Notes: generated by a model from the letters alone, not told the origin. Positions 1 to 10,458 are shown, numbered from the stretch's first letter. The stretch: 38,374 nucleotides of DNA from Candidatus Desulfatibia vada (GCA_014383215.1 JACNIG010000208.1:1-38374), one strand, 5' to 3'. Numbers and translations: made by a program.

Positions 1-59
1 GCTTCAACAAGCCTGTCAGTTTTTTCGGAAAATCGGCCGTTCCAGGGTTTTTCAGGCAT
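1..59 (-). CDS. argH: Argininosuccinate lyase, N-terminal fragment (runs off the window edge)
   Basis: Reverse complement of 1-59 reads MPEKPWNGRFSEKTDRLVEA, matching the conserved ArgH N-terminus (W-GGRFSEKTD-LVE). Lies directly downstream of argG on the same strand. Absent from the ORF track because it is too short. Confidence 0.85.
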   Translation of the reverse strand, partial: MPEKPWNGRFSEKTDRLVE

Positions 60-153
60 ATATACCTCTTACCTTTATTAAACGATACCGCTCAATTGAA
101 AGTTGTTTGATATCCGTTATTCTTTCCTCGAATTAATCAGGTTTTTTGGTAAT

Positions 154-368
154 AGTTCAGCCACCAAGGCACCAAGTCTCTAAGATTATTACATGCAAAA
201 GTCATTCGTCATTGGAGTGCTACGCTTGAGGAGCACTCCGTTTGAGGAGCGGCCTGGCGGCCTTGAGGGGTATTAATAAAAAGACTTCCCCCTTAAGCAA
301 AGCGATCCTAAAGCGTAGCGCTCTTTTCTACCCCCTTCTTTGTGCCTTTGTGGCTTTGTGGCTGAACT
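154..368. repeat. Composite repeat between argH and argG: inverted CCAC/CAAGGCACCAAG-type arms enclosing a family B repeat
   Basis: Left arm agttcagccaccaaggcaccaag (154-176). Right-arm reverse complement agttcagccacaaagccacaaaggcacaaag (338-368). Interior 215-330 matches 8565-8665 inverted. Confidence 0.75.
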
Positions 369-369
369 G

Positions 370-1581
370 TTACGTTTTTTGTTGTTCTAGCATCTTATGG
401 ATACGCAACCGCAGTGCGTTCAGACGGATAAAACCTTCAGCATCTTTCTGGCTGTACACATTGTCGTCTTCAAAAGTGGCGAAATCTTCCCGATAGAGGG
501 ATTCATCAGATTTGCGACCGAGAACGCTGCAGCAGCCTTTGTAAAGCTCCAGGCGTACCACCCCGGAGACATTCTCCTGGGTCTGGTTGATCATATTCTG
601 CAAAAGCCTCATCTCCGGTGAAAACCAGAATCCGTAATAGACCAGTTCAGAATATTTCGGTATCAGCGCGTCCCGCATATGCATGACTTCTCTGTCCATG
701 GTAATCGACTCCACGGCCATATGGGCTGCTCTGAGTATGGTGCCGCCGGGAGTTTCATAAACACCGCGGGATTTCATGCCCACAAAACGGTTTTCGACAA
801 TATCGGCTCGGCCGATACCGTGGCGGCCGCCCAACCGATTCAGTTCCAAAAGAAGGTTCGCCGGAGACATACTTTTTCCATTAATGGCCACCGGGTCACC
901 CTGCTTGAATGTAATCTCTATGGTTTCAGGCTTATCCGGTGCATCCTGGGGAGAAACGGTCAGAGTATACATCTCCTTGGACGGCTGTTTCCAGGGATCT
1001 TCGAGCTCGCCCCCTTCAAAGCTGATATGAAGCAGATTTCTGTCGGTACTATAAGGTTTTGCACGGGTTGTCGGGACCTTGATACCGTGTTTTTCGGCGT
1101 ACGCAATCAGTTCGCTGCGGGAGTTAAGCCGCCACTCGCGCCAGGGCGCAACAATTTTTATGTTGGGGTCATGGGCAAAATAGCTGAGCTCAAATCTCAC
1201 CTGGTCATTACCCTTTCCGGTGGCACCGTGGCTGACGGCATCAGCCCCCTCGATCTTGGCGATCTCCATCTGGCGTTTGGCGATTAAAGGCCGGGCCAGG
1301 GAGGTCCCCAAAAGATACTGGCCTTCATAAACAGCATTGGCGCGAAAGGCAGGAAAAACATAATCTTTGACAAAGGTTTCCTTTAAGTCATCAATATAAA
1401 CCTTAACGGCTCCGGTATTTAAGGCATTTTCCTCAATTTGATCGAGTTCCTCCCCTTGTCCGATGTCAGCTGCAAAAGCAATCACTTCACACTTGTAAGT
1501 TTCAATCAGCCACTTTAAGATTACAGAGGTATCCAGCCCCCCTGAATAGGCCAGAACCACTTTATTTACTTTATCAGCCAT
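370..1581 (-). CDS. argG: Argininosuccinate synthase
   Basis: 403 aa [23 protein letters not shown]-loop motif and full-length family similarity. Confidence 0.97.
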   Translation of the reverse strand: MADKVNKVVLAYSGGLDTSVILKWLIETYKCEVIAFAADIGQGEELDQIEENALNTGAVKVYIDDLKETFVKDYVFPAFRANAVYEGQYLLGTSLARPLIAKRQMEIAKIEGADAVSHGATGKGNDQVRFELSYFAHDPNIKIVAPWREWRLNSRSELIAYAEKHGIKVPTTRAKPYSTDRNLLHISFEGGELEDPWKQPSKEMYTLTVSPQDAPDKPETIEITFKQGDPVAINGKSMSPANLLLELNRLGGRHGIGRADIVENRFVGMKSRGVYETPGGTILRAAHMAVESITMDREVMHMRDALIPKYSELVYYGFWFSPEMRLLQNMINQTQENVSGVVRLELYKGCCSVLGRKSDESLYREDFATFEDDNVYSQKDAEGFIRLNALRLRIHKMLEQQKT

Positions 1582-1648
1582 TACAAGACTCCCTGTTAAA
1601 TATTATACTGTGCACGATTGCCGGGATTTGGTCATTGGTCATTGGTAA

Positions 1649-2575
1649 TTAAAGCACAACCCGGGTCATGAGCACATCCAATACAGCTTTATGCATATGC
1701 AATTTGTTTTCAGACTGGTCCCATACAATTGAATGCGGTCCTTCCAACACCGTATCACTAATCTCTTCACCCCTGTATGCCGGAAGGCAATGCATCACGA
1801 CCACATCCTCTTTGGTCGCATTTTTCAATAAGGCCATATTAACCTGAAAAGGCTCAAATGCTCGTTTTCTTTTGCCGTGCTCACCCTCCTGCCCCATGCT
1901 GGCCCAAACATCAGTATAAATTACATCTGCGTATTGCACCGCTTCAATCGGGTCTGTGGTTACTTTCAGCTTGTCATTCCCGCTTGCCAGGGCTCTTTTC
2001 AGAATCTCAGCGTCAGGTGCATATCCTTCGGGGCAGGCTAAAACCAGATCCAGACCCAAAACAGCGGCAGCATTTATCCAGGAATTGCAGACATTATTAC
2101 CGTCTCCTATCCAGACAATCTTGGGCTTGGTATAGTCGCCCTTGCACTCTATTATAGTCATAAGATCGCTCAATACCTGGCAGGGATGGTATAGATCGGT
2201 AAGAGCATTGATAACCGGGATGTCGGCAAATTCCGCATATTCTTTTAACAGATCCTGGGAATAGGTTCGAATAGCCAGCCCGTCCAGGTATCTCGAAAGT
2301 ACTCTGGCAGTATCCCTTACAGGTTCGTTGCGGCCGATCTGCGTATCTCTGGTATTGATAAAAATCGGCGTGCCGCCCAGCTGAATTATTGCCGCTTCAA
2401 AAGATATCCGTGTTCGTGTCGACGGTTTATCAAAAATAAGTCCCAGGGTTTTTCCTGCAAGGGTTCTTTCCGCGGCTCCTTCTTTAAGCTGCTTTTTCAG
2501 TTCAAAAGCCCGTTTAAAAAGCAACTCAAAGTCTTCTTTACTAAGATCCAATAGTGTCAGTATATCTTTTTTCAA
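1649..2575 (-). CDS. argF: Ornithine carbamoyltransferase
   Basis: 308 aa; FDKPSTRTRISFE and MHCLPAYRGEEI motifs. Confidence 0.97.
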   Translation of the reverse strand: MKKDILTLLDLSKEDFELLFKRAFELKKQLKEGAAERTLAGKTLGLIFDKPSTRTRISFEAAIIQLGGTPIFINTRDTQIGRNEPVRDTARVLSRYLDGLAIRTYSQDLLKEYAEFADIPVINALTDLYHPCQVLSDLMTIIECKGDYTKPKIVWIGDGNNVCNSWINAAAVLGLDLVLACPEGYAPDAEILKRALASGNDKLKVTTDPIEAVQYADVIYTDVWASMGQEGEHGKRKRAFEPFQVNMALLKNATKEDVVVMHCLPAYRGEEISDTVLEGPHSIVWDQSENKLHMHKAVLDVLMTRVVL

Positions 2576-2725
2576 ACTACCTTCCCTCGTCGTGTTTTAG
2601 TAAAAAGTCCACTCCAGATGCTTCGCGCGAATTTTCATCTATTTCAACAGTCGGGGAGTTTTTTCCCATAATGCTTGGTGAATCAGCGAAATGGATGATC
2701 AGATTTTAAAGCGTGTTCTGATACT

Positions 2726-3904
2726 TCACAAAATTTTATCCAAACAGTCCACCAGGGAATCTATCTCTTTTTTTCCAATGGTCAGCGGGGGAATAAAACG
2801 CAAAATATTCTCCTGGATGCAGTTAATCATAAATCCTTTTTCCAGGCACAAGTTGACAATCGGCGCCCCTTCCATTTTCAGCTTCATCCCTAACAGCAGG
2901 CCAAGACCGCGAACATCCACGATTGATGCGTGTCTGCTTTTCAGCCACAAAAGCCTTTCCTTAAAATAGGCTCCGATTTTACCGCAGTGATCAACGATTT
3001 TTTCTTCGTCAAGCACTTTGACAACTTCAAGTGAAGCTGCGGTCACAACCGGCGTACCACCGAATGTTGAAGCATGAGAACCGGCTCCAAACGCCTCGGC
3101 CACATCTTCTACGGCCAGCATGGCTCCTATGGGCAGTCCATTGCCAAGGGCCTTGGCCAAGGTCATAATATCCGGTTCAACGCCGAAATGTTCATACGCA
3201 AAGAGCCTGCCGGTACGTCCGATTCCGGTCTGGATTTCATCAAATATCAGGAGTGCACCGGTTTCATCACACAACTGCCTGACCCTTTTAAGGTATTCGG
3301 GGTCCGGGCAGCGCACGCCGCCTTCACCCTGAATCGGCTCGATGAGAACGGCACACGTCTTTGCATCGATTTTATTCTGCAAGGCATCAATGTCGTTAAA
3401 CGATACAAAATCAAAACCCTCCAAGACAGGCTCAAAACCCTTCTTTATCTTGTCCTGGCCGGTAGCGGAAAGGGTAGCCATGGTGCGTCCGTGAAAAGAT
3501 CTCTCCATGGATATGATCCGGAAGCGTCGGTTTTCACCCTTTTCCTTGAAGTATTTTCTGGCCAGTTTTATGGCGGCTTCATTGGCCTCAGCCCCGCTGT
3601 TGCAGAAAAAAACCCGGTCCGCAAAACTGTTCTTGACAAGCCAGGCTGCAAGCTCAACCTGGGGAACCGTATAGTAGAGGTTGGAAACATGCAAAAGGGT
3701 TTCCGCCTGTGTGGCAAGCGCCTTTGAGATCCTTGGGTGTGCATGGCCGAGGTTGCATACGGCTATCCCGGCAACAAAATCGGTGTAGCTTCGGCCTTCT
3801 GTATCCCAGAGTGTGCATCCCTTGCCTTTGGTGATCACAACGGGAAATCTTGTGTAAGTCTTGGCGATAACATGCTCTGCTTGATCGATTATCTCTTTTT
3901 TCAT
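2726..3904 (-). CDS. argD: Acetylornithine aminotransferase
   Basis: 392 aa class III PLP aminotransferase; [19 protein letters not shown] and [14 protein letters not shown]; 4-nt overlap with argB. Confidence 0.95.
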   Translation of the reverse strand: MKKEIIDQAEHVIAKTYTRFPVVITKGKGCTLWDTEGRSYTDFVAGIAVCNLGHAHPRISKALATQAETLLHVSNLYYTVPQVELAAWLVKNSFADRVFFCNSGAEANEAAIKLARKYFKEKGENRRFRIISMERSFHGRTMATLSATGQDKIKKGFEPVLEGFDFVSFNDIDALQNKIDAKTCAVLIEPIQGEGGVRCPDPEYLKRVRQLCDETGALLIFDEIQTGIGRTGRLFAYEHFGVEPDIMTLAKALGNGLPIGAMLAVEDVAEAFGAGSHASTFGGTPVVTAASLEVVKVLDEEKIVDHCGKIGAYFKERLLWLKSRHASIVDVRGLGLLLGMKLKMEGAPIVNLCLEKGFMINCIQENILRFIPPLTIGKKEIDSLVDCLDKIL

Positions 3905-4776
3905 ACCGTAACCTCGGTTCCAATACCCTTATCGGTAAAAAGCTCCAGCAGTAAGGCATGGCGTTTTTTACCGTTGATGATATGAGCTTTTCCAACCCCG
4001 TTTTTCAGGGCCTCTAAAGCACACTCGATTTTTGGAATCATGCCTCCTGAAACAGTTTTTTCTTCGACCATTTTATGAATGTCCTGGGAATTGATTGAAG
4101 AAATAAGTTCTTCTGAAGCATTCAGAACTCCATCAACATCCGTAAGAAATATAAGACGCCCGGCGGAAAGGGCCATGGCTATCCTGCCGGCTACAAGATC
4201 CGCGTTAATATTATAGGTTTCACCAGCATCTCCCGCACCAATCGGCGCAATAATAGGTATAAAACCATTCTGTGCAAGCGTATTAATGATACCAGGATTG
4301 ACTTTCTCAACCTGCCCCACCAGCCCCGGATCGATTATTTCGGGCGGCATGTCTTCATCCTCCTGGTGAACGATATGGAGCTTCTTTGCAAGGATCAGCC
4401 CTCCGTCCTTGCCGCTCAAACCCACAGCCTGGCCCCCCTGCTGATTAATCTGGGCCACGATGGATTTGTTGACTTTGCCGCCCAGAACCATCTCCACCAC
4501 GTCCATTGTCGCCTCATCTGTCAGACGCATCCCCCTGACAAACTTGGGGTGCATTCCCATGCGTTCAAGTACAGAATTAATCTGCGGTCCGCCGCCATGC
4601 ACAACAACCGGATTCAAACCTATGAATTTCATTAAGGTGACGTCACGGGCAAAATCTTCCTTCAGCTGTTCGTCGACCATAGCATGCCCCCCGTACTTGA
4701 TCACGATGGTCATGCCATAGAAACGCCGTATATAAGGAAGCGCTTCGATGAGTATGTCTGCTACATTCGGATTCAT
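3901..4776 (-). CDS. argB: Acetylglutamate kinase
   Basis: 291 aa; [20 protein letters not shown]; arg cluster context. Confidence 0.96.
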   Translation of the reverse strand: MNPNVADILIEALPYIRRFYGMTIVIKYGGHAMVDEQLKEDFARDVTLMKFIGLNPVVVHGGGPQINSVLERMGMHPKFVRGMRLTDEATMDVVEMVLGGKVNKSIVAQINQQGGQAVGLSGKDGGLILAKKLHIVHQEDEDMPPEIIDPGLVGQVEKVNPGIINTLAQNGFIPIIAPIGAGDAGETYNINADLVAGRIAMALSAGRLIFLTDVDGVLNASEELISSINSQDIHKMVEEKTVSGGMIPKIECALEALKNGVGKAHIINGKKRHALLLELFTDKGIGTEVTV

Positions 4777-4992
4777 TAAATAAATTCCTTTTATGAACGG
4801 AAAGTAAATTCAGATTCAACATATTTAATGAAGAATCCACACCTTGAGAGCATATAAAAGATGAACGTCGAACATCGAACGTTGAAATTACGTATACAGG
4901 TCAGGAGTTCTGAAATTGGTGCTTGGGATTTGTGATTTTAGACACAAAACTCCAAGGCAGAGCCAAATATCTCTGACCCGGCCCAAAGGGGG

Positions 4993-6369
4993 CTAAAGGA
5001 TGTATCTGCTTAAGTCCTCATCATCCTTGATGTCTTTCAATTTATTTTCCACATATAGTCGGTCTATAACGAGTCTCTTTTCATGCAAGTCGGGTGCATC
5101 AAAAAGAATATCTTCCAACAGGCACTCCATAATGGTGTGGAGTCTTCTGGCACCAATATTTTCAGTCATATTATTAACTTCTTCGGCAATTTTCGCGATA
5201 TCTTCGACCGCATCATTTTCAAAGACCATCTCAACACCTTCGGTCTTTAAAAGCGCCAGGTATTGCAGCAGAAGAGCATTTTTCGGTTCTGTCAGTATCC
5301 TCACAAATTCTTTCCAGCCCAGAGAGTCAAGCTCCACTCGTATGGGAAACCGGCCCTGTAGTTCCGGTATCAAATCAGAAGGTTTGACAGTATGAAATGC
5401 ACCGGCGGCGATAAAAAGGATATTGTCGCTCTTCACCGGACCGTACTTGGTGGTTACCGTGCTCCCTTCTACGATGGGCAGCAGGTCACGCTGAACACCT
5501 TCCCTGGAAACATCAGGGCCTTGAGTACCGTTTTTACCCACAATCTTATCAATCTCATCTAAGAAAATAATCCCTGACTGTTCAACTTTCTCAATAGCCT
5601 GCTTTACCACCTTGTCTAAATCCACAAGATTCTGGGCCTCCTCGGCTGCCATCGTCTCCATTGCTTCCGGCACCTTTACCTTGCGCCGCTTGGTACTTTT
5701 GGGTATGAGACCGCCCAGCATATCTTTGAAGTTGATCCCCATCTCTTCCATACCGACGTTTGAAAATATTTCCACCACCGGCATGGCCCGGTCAGATACC
5801 TCCAGATCAACATATCTATTATCAAGTTTGCCGTTACGCAGCATGCTTCTAAGCTTTTCTCGTGTAGAAGAGGACTCATCGCCACCAGATGATGACAAAA
5901 GCTCAAGATGCGTTTCGGCTGTAGCGTCACTCTTTTGGGCCTGATGTTTCTCCGACTTTGGAAGCAAAAGATCGAGCATTCTCTCTTCAGCGATCTGCCA
6001 GGCTTTTTCCTTGACGGCCTCCTGCTCCCTGGCTTTAAGTGTGTTTACAGTAAGTTCGAGAAGATCCCTAACCATGGATTCAACGTCGCGACCAACATAT
6101 CCTACCTCGGTAAACTTGGAGGCCTCAATCTTATTAAATGGAGAATCCGTAAGATTCGACAGGCGTCTGGCAATCTCTGTCTTGCCTACCCCTGTGGGAC
6201 CAATAAGTATAATATTTTTTGGTGCTATTTCATCCCGCAGATCCTCCGGCACCTGTTGCCTGCGCCACCTGTTTCTTAAGGCTATGGCAACTGAACGCTT
6301 TGCTTTGCCCTGGCCGATGATATACTTATCAAGTTCCTTAACGATTTCTTTTGGTTTAAGATTGCTCAT
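4993..6369 (-). CDS. hslU: HslUV protease ATPase subunit
   Basis: 458 aa; [14 protein letters not shown] Walker [11 protein letters not shown] Walker B; adjacent to hslV. Confidence 0.97.
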   Translation of the reverse strand: MSNLKPKEIVKELDKYIIGQGKAKRSVAIALRNRWRRQQVPEDLRDEIAPKNIILIGPTGVGKTEIARRLSNLTDSPFNKIEASKFTEVGYVGRDVESMVRDLLELTVNTLKAREQEAVKEKAWQIAEERMLDLLLPKSEKHQAQKSDATAETHLELLSSSGGDESSSTREKLRSMLRNGKLDNRYVDLEVSDRAMPVVEIFSNVGMEEMGINFKDMLGGLIPKSTKRRKVKVPEAMETMAAEEAQNLVDLDKVVKQAIEKVEQSGIIFLDEIDKIVGKNGTQGPDVSREGVQRDLLPIVEGSTVTTKYGPVKSDNILFIAAGAFHTVKPSDLIPELQGRFPIRVELDSLGWKEFVRILTEPKNALLLQYLALLKTEGVEMVFENDAVEDIAKIAEEVNNMTENIGARRLHTIMECLLEDILFDAPDLHEKRLVIDRLYVENKLKDIKDDEDLSRYIL

Positions 6370-6393
6370 ATTTGAAGTACCTTTGAACGGTTA

Positions 6394-6924
6394 TTATAAC
6401 TCTTCTATCGTCACAACTTCATTGGTAAATACACACAGGGAGCCTGTTATCATCATGGCTTCTTCTACAATACCCTTGGCATCGAGATCGGTATGCCTGA
6501 TTAGAGCCATGGCCGCCGCCTGGGCTGCGATTCCACCGGAACCGATACCCATGACATCCTCATCGGGTTCGATAACATCACCGCTGCCGGAGATAAGCAA
6601 CATGTTGTTTTCATCGACGGCGATCATGATAGCCTCAAGACGCCTTAAATATTTGTCGGTGCGCCAGTCCCTGGCCAATTCAACGGCGCTGCGTGTCAGA
6701 TTGCCGTTATAACGTTCTAATTTGCCTTCCAAACGTTCAGAAAGGTTCATCGCATCGGCGGTAGCACCGGCAAATCCCACAATGATTTTGTCGTTGTAAA
6801 TCCTTCTGACCTTTTTGGCCTTATGTTTAATGACAGTATTGTTCAAAGTCACCTGACCGTCGCCGGCAACCGCCACCCTGCCTTTATGCCTGACAGCCAG
6901 TATGGTTGTACCTCGAATTTTCAT
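6394..6924 (-). CDS. hslV: HslUV protease peptidase subunit
   Basis: 176 aa; TTILAVRHKGRVAVAGDGQVTLN, proteasome-beta-like HslV. Confidence 0.97.
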   Translation of the reverse strand: MKIRGTTILAVRHKGRVAVAGDGQVTLNNTVIKHKAKKVRRIYNDKIIVGFAGATADAMNLSERLEGKLERYNGNLTRSAVELARDWRTDKYLRRLEAIMIAVDENNMLLISGSGDVIEPDEDVMGIGSGGIAAQAAAMALIRHTDLDAKGIVEEAMMITGSLCVFTNEVVTIEEL

Positions 6925-6930
6925 TGTTTT

Positions 6931-7866
6931 TTATCTCCTAGGGTGCGCCTTATCATACGCCTCCATCAATCTGTCAATGCTCACGTGCGTATATTTCTGA
7001 GTGGTCGAAAGGCTTTTGTGCCCCAAAAGCTCCTGAACCACCCTTAAATCTGCACCGGCATCAAGCATATGAGTCGCAAATGTGTGCCGTAGCGCGTGGG
7101 GTGAAACAGGTGCCAAAAGTCCGCATTCTTTGGCAGTTTTATCAAGAATGCGGGCAATCGATCGCACTGTAAGCCGGCCCTGGTTTTTATTTAAAAAAAG
7201 CGGGGCATTTGTATCATCCGCTATGCCTGATTCCTCCCGCAGTCTTTGCCGGTAAGCTTTGATGGCCTCCAGTGCTTTCCGGCCGATGGGTACAATGCGC
7301 TCCCGGTCGCCTTTACCAAGAACACGAATCACACTTTTAATAGAATCGACATCAAACAGATTCATGCCGGAAAGTTCAGAAACACGTAGTCCGCACGAAT
7401 AAAGGGTTTCAAAAATAGCGCGATTCCTTAACCCCGCCAGGTTATCGGCCTTGATGGAATCCAAGAGCCTGAACATATCATCGACCGGAAGATAAGTAGG
7501 GATCGTTTGCTCCTGCTTGGGCGTCAGAATCAACTCTACCGGATTTTCCAAAATAACCCCGTGTTTGACAAGGTACCTGAAAAAGCTGCGAAGAGCCGAA
7601 AGCTTGCGGGCTATCGTAGCCTTTTTATTTTTTTTATGTAAGAACCCCAGGTAACCTCTTATCATCAAACCGTCGACCTGATCGGCCCTGAAAGAGTCTG
7701 CCTCCGTTTTACTCATATTCTCTGAAAACCAGCTACTAAAAATAAAAGATGCAAACTCTTTGAGGTCGTGCAAATACGCACGGCATGTATTCTCAGAATA
7801 CCCTTTTTCAGAGTAAAGGGATTTTACAAAAGAACTGATCAGATTTTTCAGAAAAGACGAGTTCAT
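6931..7866 (-). CDS. xerC: Tyrosine recombinase XerC-like
   Basis: 311 aa; SPHALRHTFATHMLDAGADLRVVQELLGHKSLSTTQKYTH catalytic motif; next to hslVU. Confidence 0.93.
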   Translation of the reverse strand: MNSSFLKNLISSFVKSLYSEKGYSENTCRAYLHDLKEFASFIFSSWFSENMSKTEADSFRADQVDGLMIRGYLGFLHKKNKKATIARKLSALRSFFRYLVKHGVILENPVELILTPKQEQTIPTYLPVDDMFRLLDSIKADNLAGLRNRAIFETLYSCGLRVSELSGMNLFDVDSIKSVIRVLGKGDRERIVPIGRKALEAIKAYRQRLREESGIADDTNAPLFLNKNQGRLTVRSIARILDKTAKECGLLAPVSPHALRHTFATHMLDAGADLRVVQELLGHKSLSTTQKYTHVSIDRLMEAYDKAHPRR

Positions 7867-8489
7867 TTAAATTCTATAAGCGCTTCTAACTCTTCCCAGT
7901 TACTGACTTCCATAAACGGATGGTGCTCCCGGTTCCACGGTTGCTTGAACAACACGGGCACCAATCCGGCGGCCTGAATTGTAAAACATGTCTCAAGCCG
8001 GTCTTCTACAAAATAGGTAATATCTCTATCTACAAGCACATCGACCTTGGCGTCAAATGAACCGGTGGCAACCACTTCTATTGACACAGGATCAATTGTC
8101 AGAACACTTTTTACCCAGTCGTCGATAGGATGCAAATATGGCCGCGCCGTTACAAAAAGAATCGAACCGTTTTGTCTGCCCAGCCGCGACAAAACGTCGG
8201 GGGCTCCCGCTATGGGCTTTAACGGCACAGTGTAATCACCATCCATTATCCTGTTTATAATTGAGTCTATAATTCCGGCATCAAGATCCAGACATTCTTC
8301 CAATTGATAGCAATTGATATCTTCGAGCCTGATCCGGTCAATGTTATATTCGCCACGGGCAATATCCAGGAATAATGTCATGGTGTCGGCAACGACACCA
8401 TCAATATCAAAGGCAATCGCCGCCGGATCGATCTTAAAATTTGTCATTGGTAATTGGTCACTTGTCATTTGCCATTGGTCGTTGGTCAT
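7863..8489 (-). CDS. HAD-superfamily phosphatase / putative 5'-nucleotidase; the first 14 codons are repeat-derived
   Basis: AFDIDGVVADTM HAD motif I; LFVTARPY and YFVEDRLETC motifs. Possible in-frame starts at 8489, 8468 and 8447, all within a 7-bp repeat array. Confidence 0.75.
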   Translation of the reverse strand: MTNDQWQMTSDQLPMTNFKIDPAAIAFDIDGVVADTMTLFLDIARGEYNIDRIRLEDINCYQLEECLDLDAGIIDSIINRIMDGDYTVPLKPIAGAPDVLSRLGRQNGSILFVTARPYLHPIDDWVKSVLTIDPVSIEVVATGSFDAKVDVLVDRDITYFVEDRLETCFTIQAAGLVPVLFKQPWNREHHPFMEVSNWEELEALIEFK

Positions 8490-8559
8490 TTGTCATTTGT
8501 CATTTGTCACTGGTTACTGGTTGCTAATTGCTGGTTCGTGGCCAGTGGTCATTGGTCAT
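8441..8559. repeat. 17-unit tandem array in unbroken 7-bp register (TKGTCAT-type)
   Basis: ttgtcat tggtaat tggtcac ttgtcat ttgccat tggtcgt tggtcat ttgtcat ttgtcat ttgtcac tggttac tggttgc taattgc tggttcg tggccag tggtcat tggtcat. Confidence 0.92.
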
Positions 8560-8564
8560 TTATA

Positions 8565-8665
8565 AAAAAGACTTCTATGTTTGGAGATCACTTCGCTTAA
8601 GGGGAAAGATTTATTATCAATACATCTCAAGGCCGCCACGCCGCTCCTCAAGCGCAGTGCTCCTA
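8565..8665 (-). repeat. Family B repeat copy (inverted relative to 215-330)
   Basis: Reverse complement aggagcactgcgcttgaggagcggcgtggcggccttgagatgtattgataataaatctttccccttaagcgaagtgatc matches ggagcactccgtttgaggagcggcctggcggccttgaggggtattaataaaaagacttcccccttaagcaaagcgatc. Confidence 0.8.
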
Positions 8666-8667
8666 CA

Positions 8668-8709
8668 ACCAATGACCATTGACAAATGACGAATGACCAA
8701 TTACCAATT
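8668..8709. repeat. 6-unit 7-bp array (ACCAATG-type)
   Basis: accaatg accattg acaaatg acgaatg accaatt accaatt; abuts the stop codon of the Rho_N-like gene. Confidence 0.85.
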
Positions 8710-9034
8710 ACGCTGCCCTGCGAGTCTTTTTCTTGAGCCTGGTAATGCGGCGGCGATAAATTGCCGCCATTTTGGCGTCATTTTCACTCAAGGCTGTTTC
8801 GCGTTCAGTCTTCAGTCCCTTAATCTTTTTCTTAATTTCTCGAACCGAGTCGTCTTTTGTTTTGGGAGAATCATCGACTACCCCTCTGGCTTTTTTAATA
8901 GCACTAATCAACTCAGGCTTGTTCATGCCATAAACACCTGTTATTTCAGGTATTTGCTTGCCGACCTCCCTCAGTTCTTTGGCTGTCATTTTTCCCAGTG
9001 GTTTTTCCTTGGTTTCCTTTTTCTTTTTACTCAT
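8708..9034 (-). CDS. Small basic protein with Rho N-terminal (Rho_N)-like domain
   Basis: 108 aa; KMTAKELREVGKQIPEITGVYGMNKPELISAIKKA resembles Rho_N; Lys/Arg-rich C-terminus. Confidence 0.7.
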   Translation of the reverse strand: MSKKKKETKEKPLGKMTAKELREVGKQIPEITGVYGMNKPELISAIKKARGVVDDSPKTKDDSVREIKKKIKGLKTERETALSENDAKMAAIYRRRITRLKKKTRRAA

Positions 9035-9293
9035 AACCGGCTAATCTCCTTTGCTCACCTTATTAAAAACACAAGCGGAGGCTGCAAAGCCTCCGCCAAA
9101 TTGACAGAATTAAACACTTTGACCCTTTTGCAACTAGCACCTAATCCATTCAATTAACCTTTCCCTATAGTATACTGAAAAATTTCCATATAAATCAATT
9201 TCTTTATAACTGTCAATAGTTAATGACTCAAGTTTCGCACCCTCTTTTGTTACTGAATAAAAGATATGATTGGTCTTTGCAAACAAATGATGA

Positions 9294-9496
9294 CTGCCTA
9301 AAGTGATCTAAAGTGCCTAAAGTTAAGGTATTCTATCAATTTTTATTATAATTGACCTCGCCAGAGGCGAGTTCCATAACCCTGGCCCAGACCGATCACC
9401 GGTACTATTTGCTGAAGACGTCAGGCCTGTAATGGTACGTTGGCTATCTCTGGAAATTACCAAGTCGCGCCAGGGCGGGCTTTAGCTCACTTTAGC
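9294..9496 (-). repeat. Family A element copy A1 (diverged)
   Basis: gcctaaagtgatctaaagtgcctaaagttaaggtattctatcaat ... cgccagggcgggctttagctcactttagc; shares ctgggccagggttatgg and the gccctggcgcg segment with A2 in inverted orientation. Confidence 0.8.
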
Positions 9497-10206
9497 GCTT
9501 GCATTAATTTCTTCATATCCTCCCACACATCTCTTTTTTTAGCGGGATTGCGCAACAGGTAAGCCGGGTGATAGGTGGGCAACAACCTGATCCCCATATA
9601 TTGATGAAACGACCCTCTGAGTTTTGAGATAGGTTTTTGGGTTTCAAGAAGTGTCTGAGCGGCAAAAGTCCCTAATGCGCATATCAAATCAGGCTTGATG
9701 GCCGCAATCTGGCGTTCTAAAAATGGTGCGCAGGCCTTGATCTCGTCCGGTCTGGGATTTCTGTTTTCCGGTGGACGGCACTTGATTATATTACAGATAT
9801 ACACCTGCTCGCGAGTATAATTAATGGCATGGATTATCTTGGTAAGCAGCTGCCCTGCAGCGCCTACAAACGGCTCTCCCCTTTGATCCTCCTCATAGCC
9901 CGGCCCTTCACCTACAAATACGAGTTTTGCGTGGGGATCACCTGAACCAAAGACAATATTTTTGCGGCCGCCGGAAAGCCGGCAGCGTCTGCAATCGCCA
10001 AGGTCATTGCGAATTACCTTCAGTGTCTCGGGAGCAGAGGTTATTTTACGTCCCCAGGTTTTGATTGTTTTCAGGCTGGTTTCAGAGCAGTCAAAACCCC
10101 GGCACCCAATTGCGGCCAGACGGCGCAGTCTGTTTTCAATCTCTGCGACTGTGGCGGCAAAATCTTCGATGCGGGCGTTATTACGATTTTGGGAGCGTAG
10201 CGGCAT
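9487..10206 (-). CDS. Uracil-DNA glycosylase, family 4
   Basis: 239 aa; CRRCRL Fe-S cysteines, VGEGPGYEEDQRGEPFVGAAGQLL, ICNIIKCRPPENRNP, TYHPAYLLRNP. Confidence 0.93.
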   Translation of the reverse strand: MPLRSQNRNNARIEDFAATVAEIENRLRRLAAIGCRGFDCSETSLKTIKTWGRKITSAPETLKVIRNDLGDCRRCRLSGGRKNIVFGSGDPHAKLVFVGEGPGYEEDQRGEPFVGAAGQLLTKIIHAINYTREQVYICNIIKCRPPENRNPRPDEIKACAPFLERQIAAIKPDLICALGTFAAQTLLETQKPISKLRGSFHQYMGIRLLPTYHPAYLLRNPAKKRDVWEDMKKLMQALK

Positions 10207-10272
10207 GGGATTGTTTGTAATCTTTTTAAGTTTCAGGTTTTAAGTAACTTCTAAATAACTTCTGGAGAAAGA

Positions 10273-10458
10273 GGGTTTCAGGGTTTTTCAAAAAAGGTGA
10301 TATCTTGATCGTTTGCCATGGCATATCACGGTGGCCAAATATTTATGATTGCTGCGGAAGCGTTTTACAACTTCTCGAAAAATTAAACAAATCATAAATA
10401 TTTGGTCACCCTTAGATAGCGTAGTTGATATCGCCTTTTTTGAAAAATTCTGAAACCC
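10273..10458. repeat. Miniature inverted-repeat element (family C), 186 bp
   Basis: 32-nt ends gggtttcagggtttttcaaaaaaggtgatatc (10273-10304) and gatatcgccttttttgaaaaattctgaaaccc (10427-10458); inner 21-nt arms 10330-10350 and 10390-10410. Confidence 0.88.

Noticed and set aside
242-496. 84-aa ORF between argH and argG
   Set aside because: Lies across repeat DNA and antisense argG; no domain.
679-1287. 202-aa plus-strand ORF opposite argG
   Set aside because: Fully antisense to the clearly homologous argG; no recognisable domain.
3074-3727. 217-aa plus-strand ORF opposite argD
   Set aside because: Antisense shadow of argD coding sequence.
6011-6712. 233-aa plus-strand ORF opposite hslU/hslV
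   Set aside because: Antisense shadow spanning two well-supported genes.
8441-8709. Possible CRISPR array
   Set aside because: Units are 7 bp with no spacers; a simple tandem repeat.
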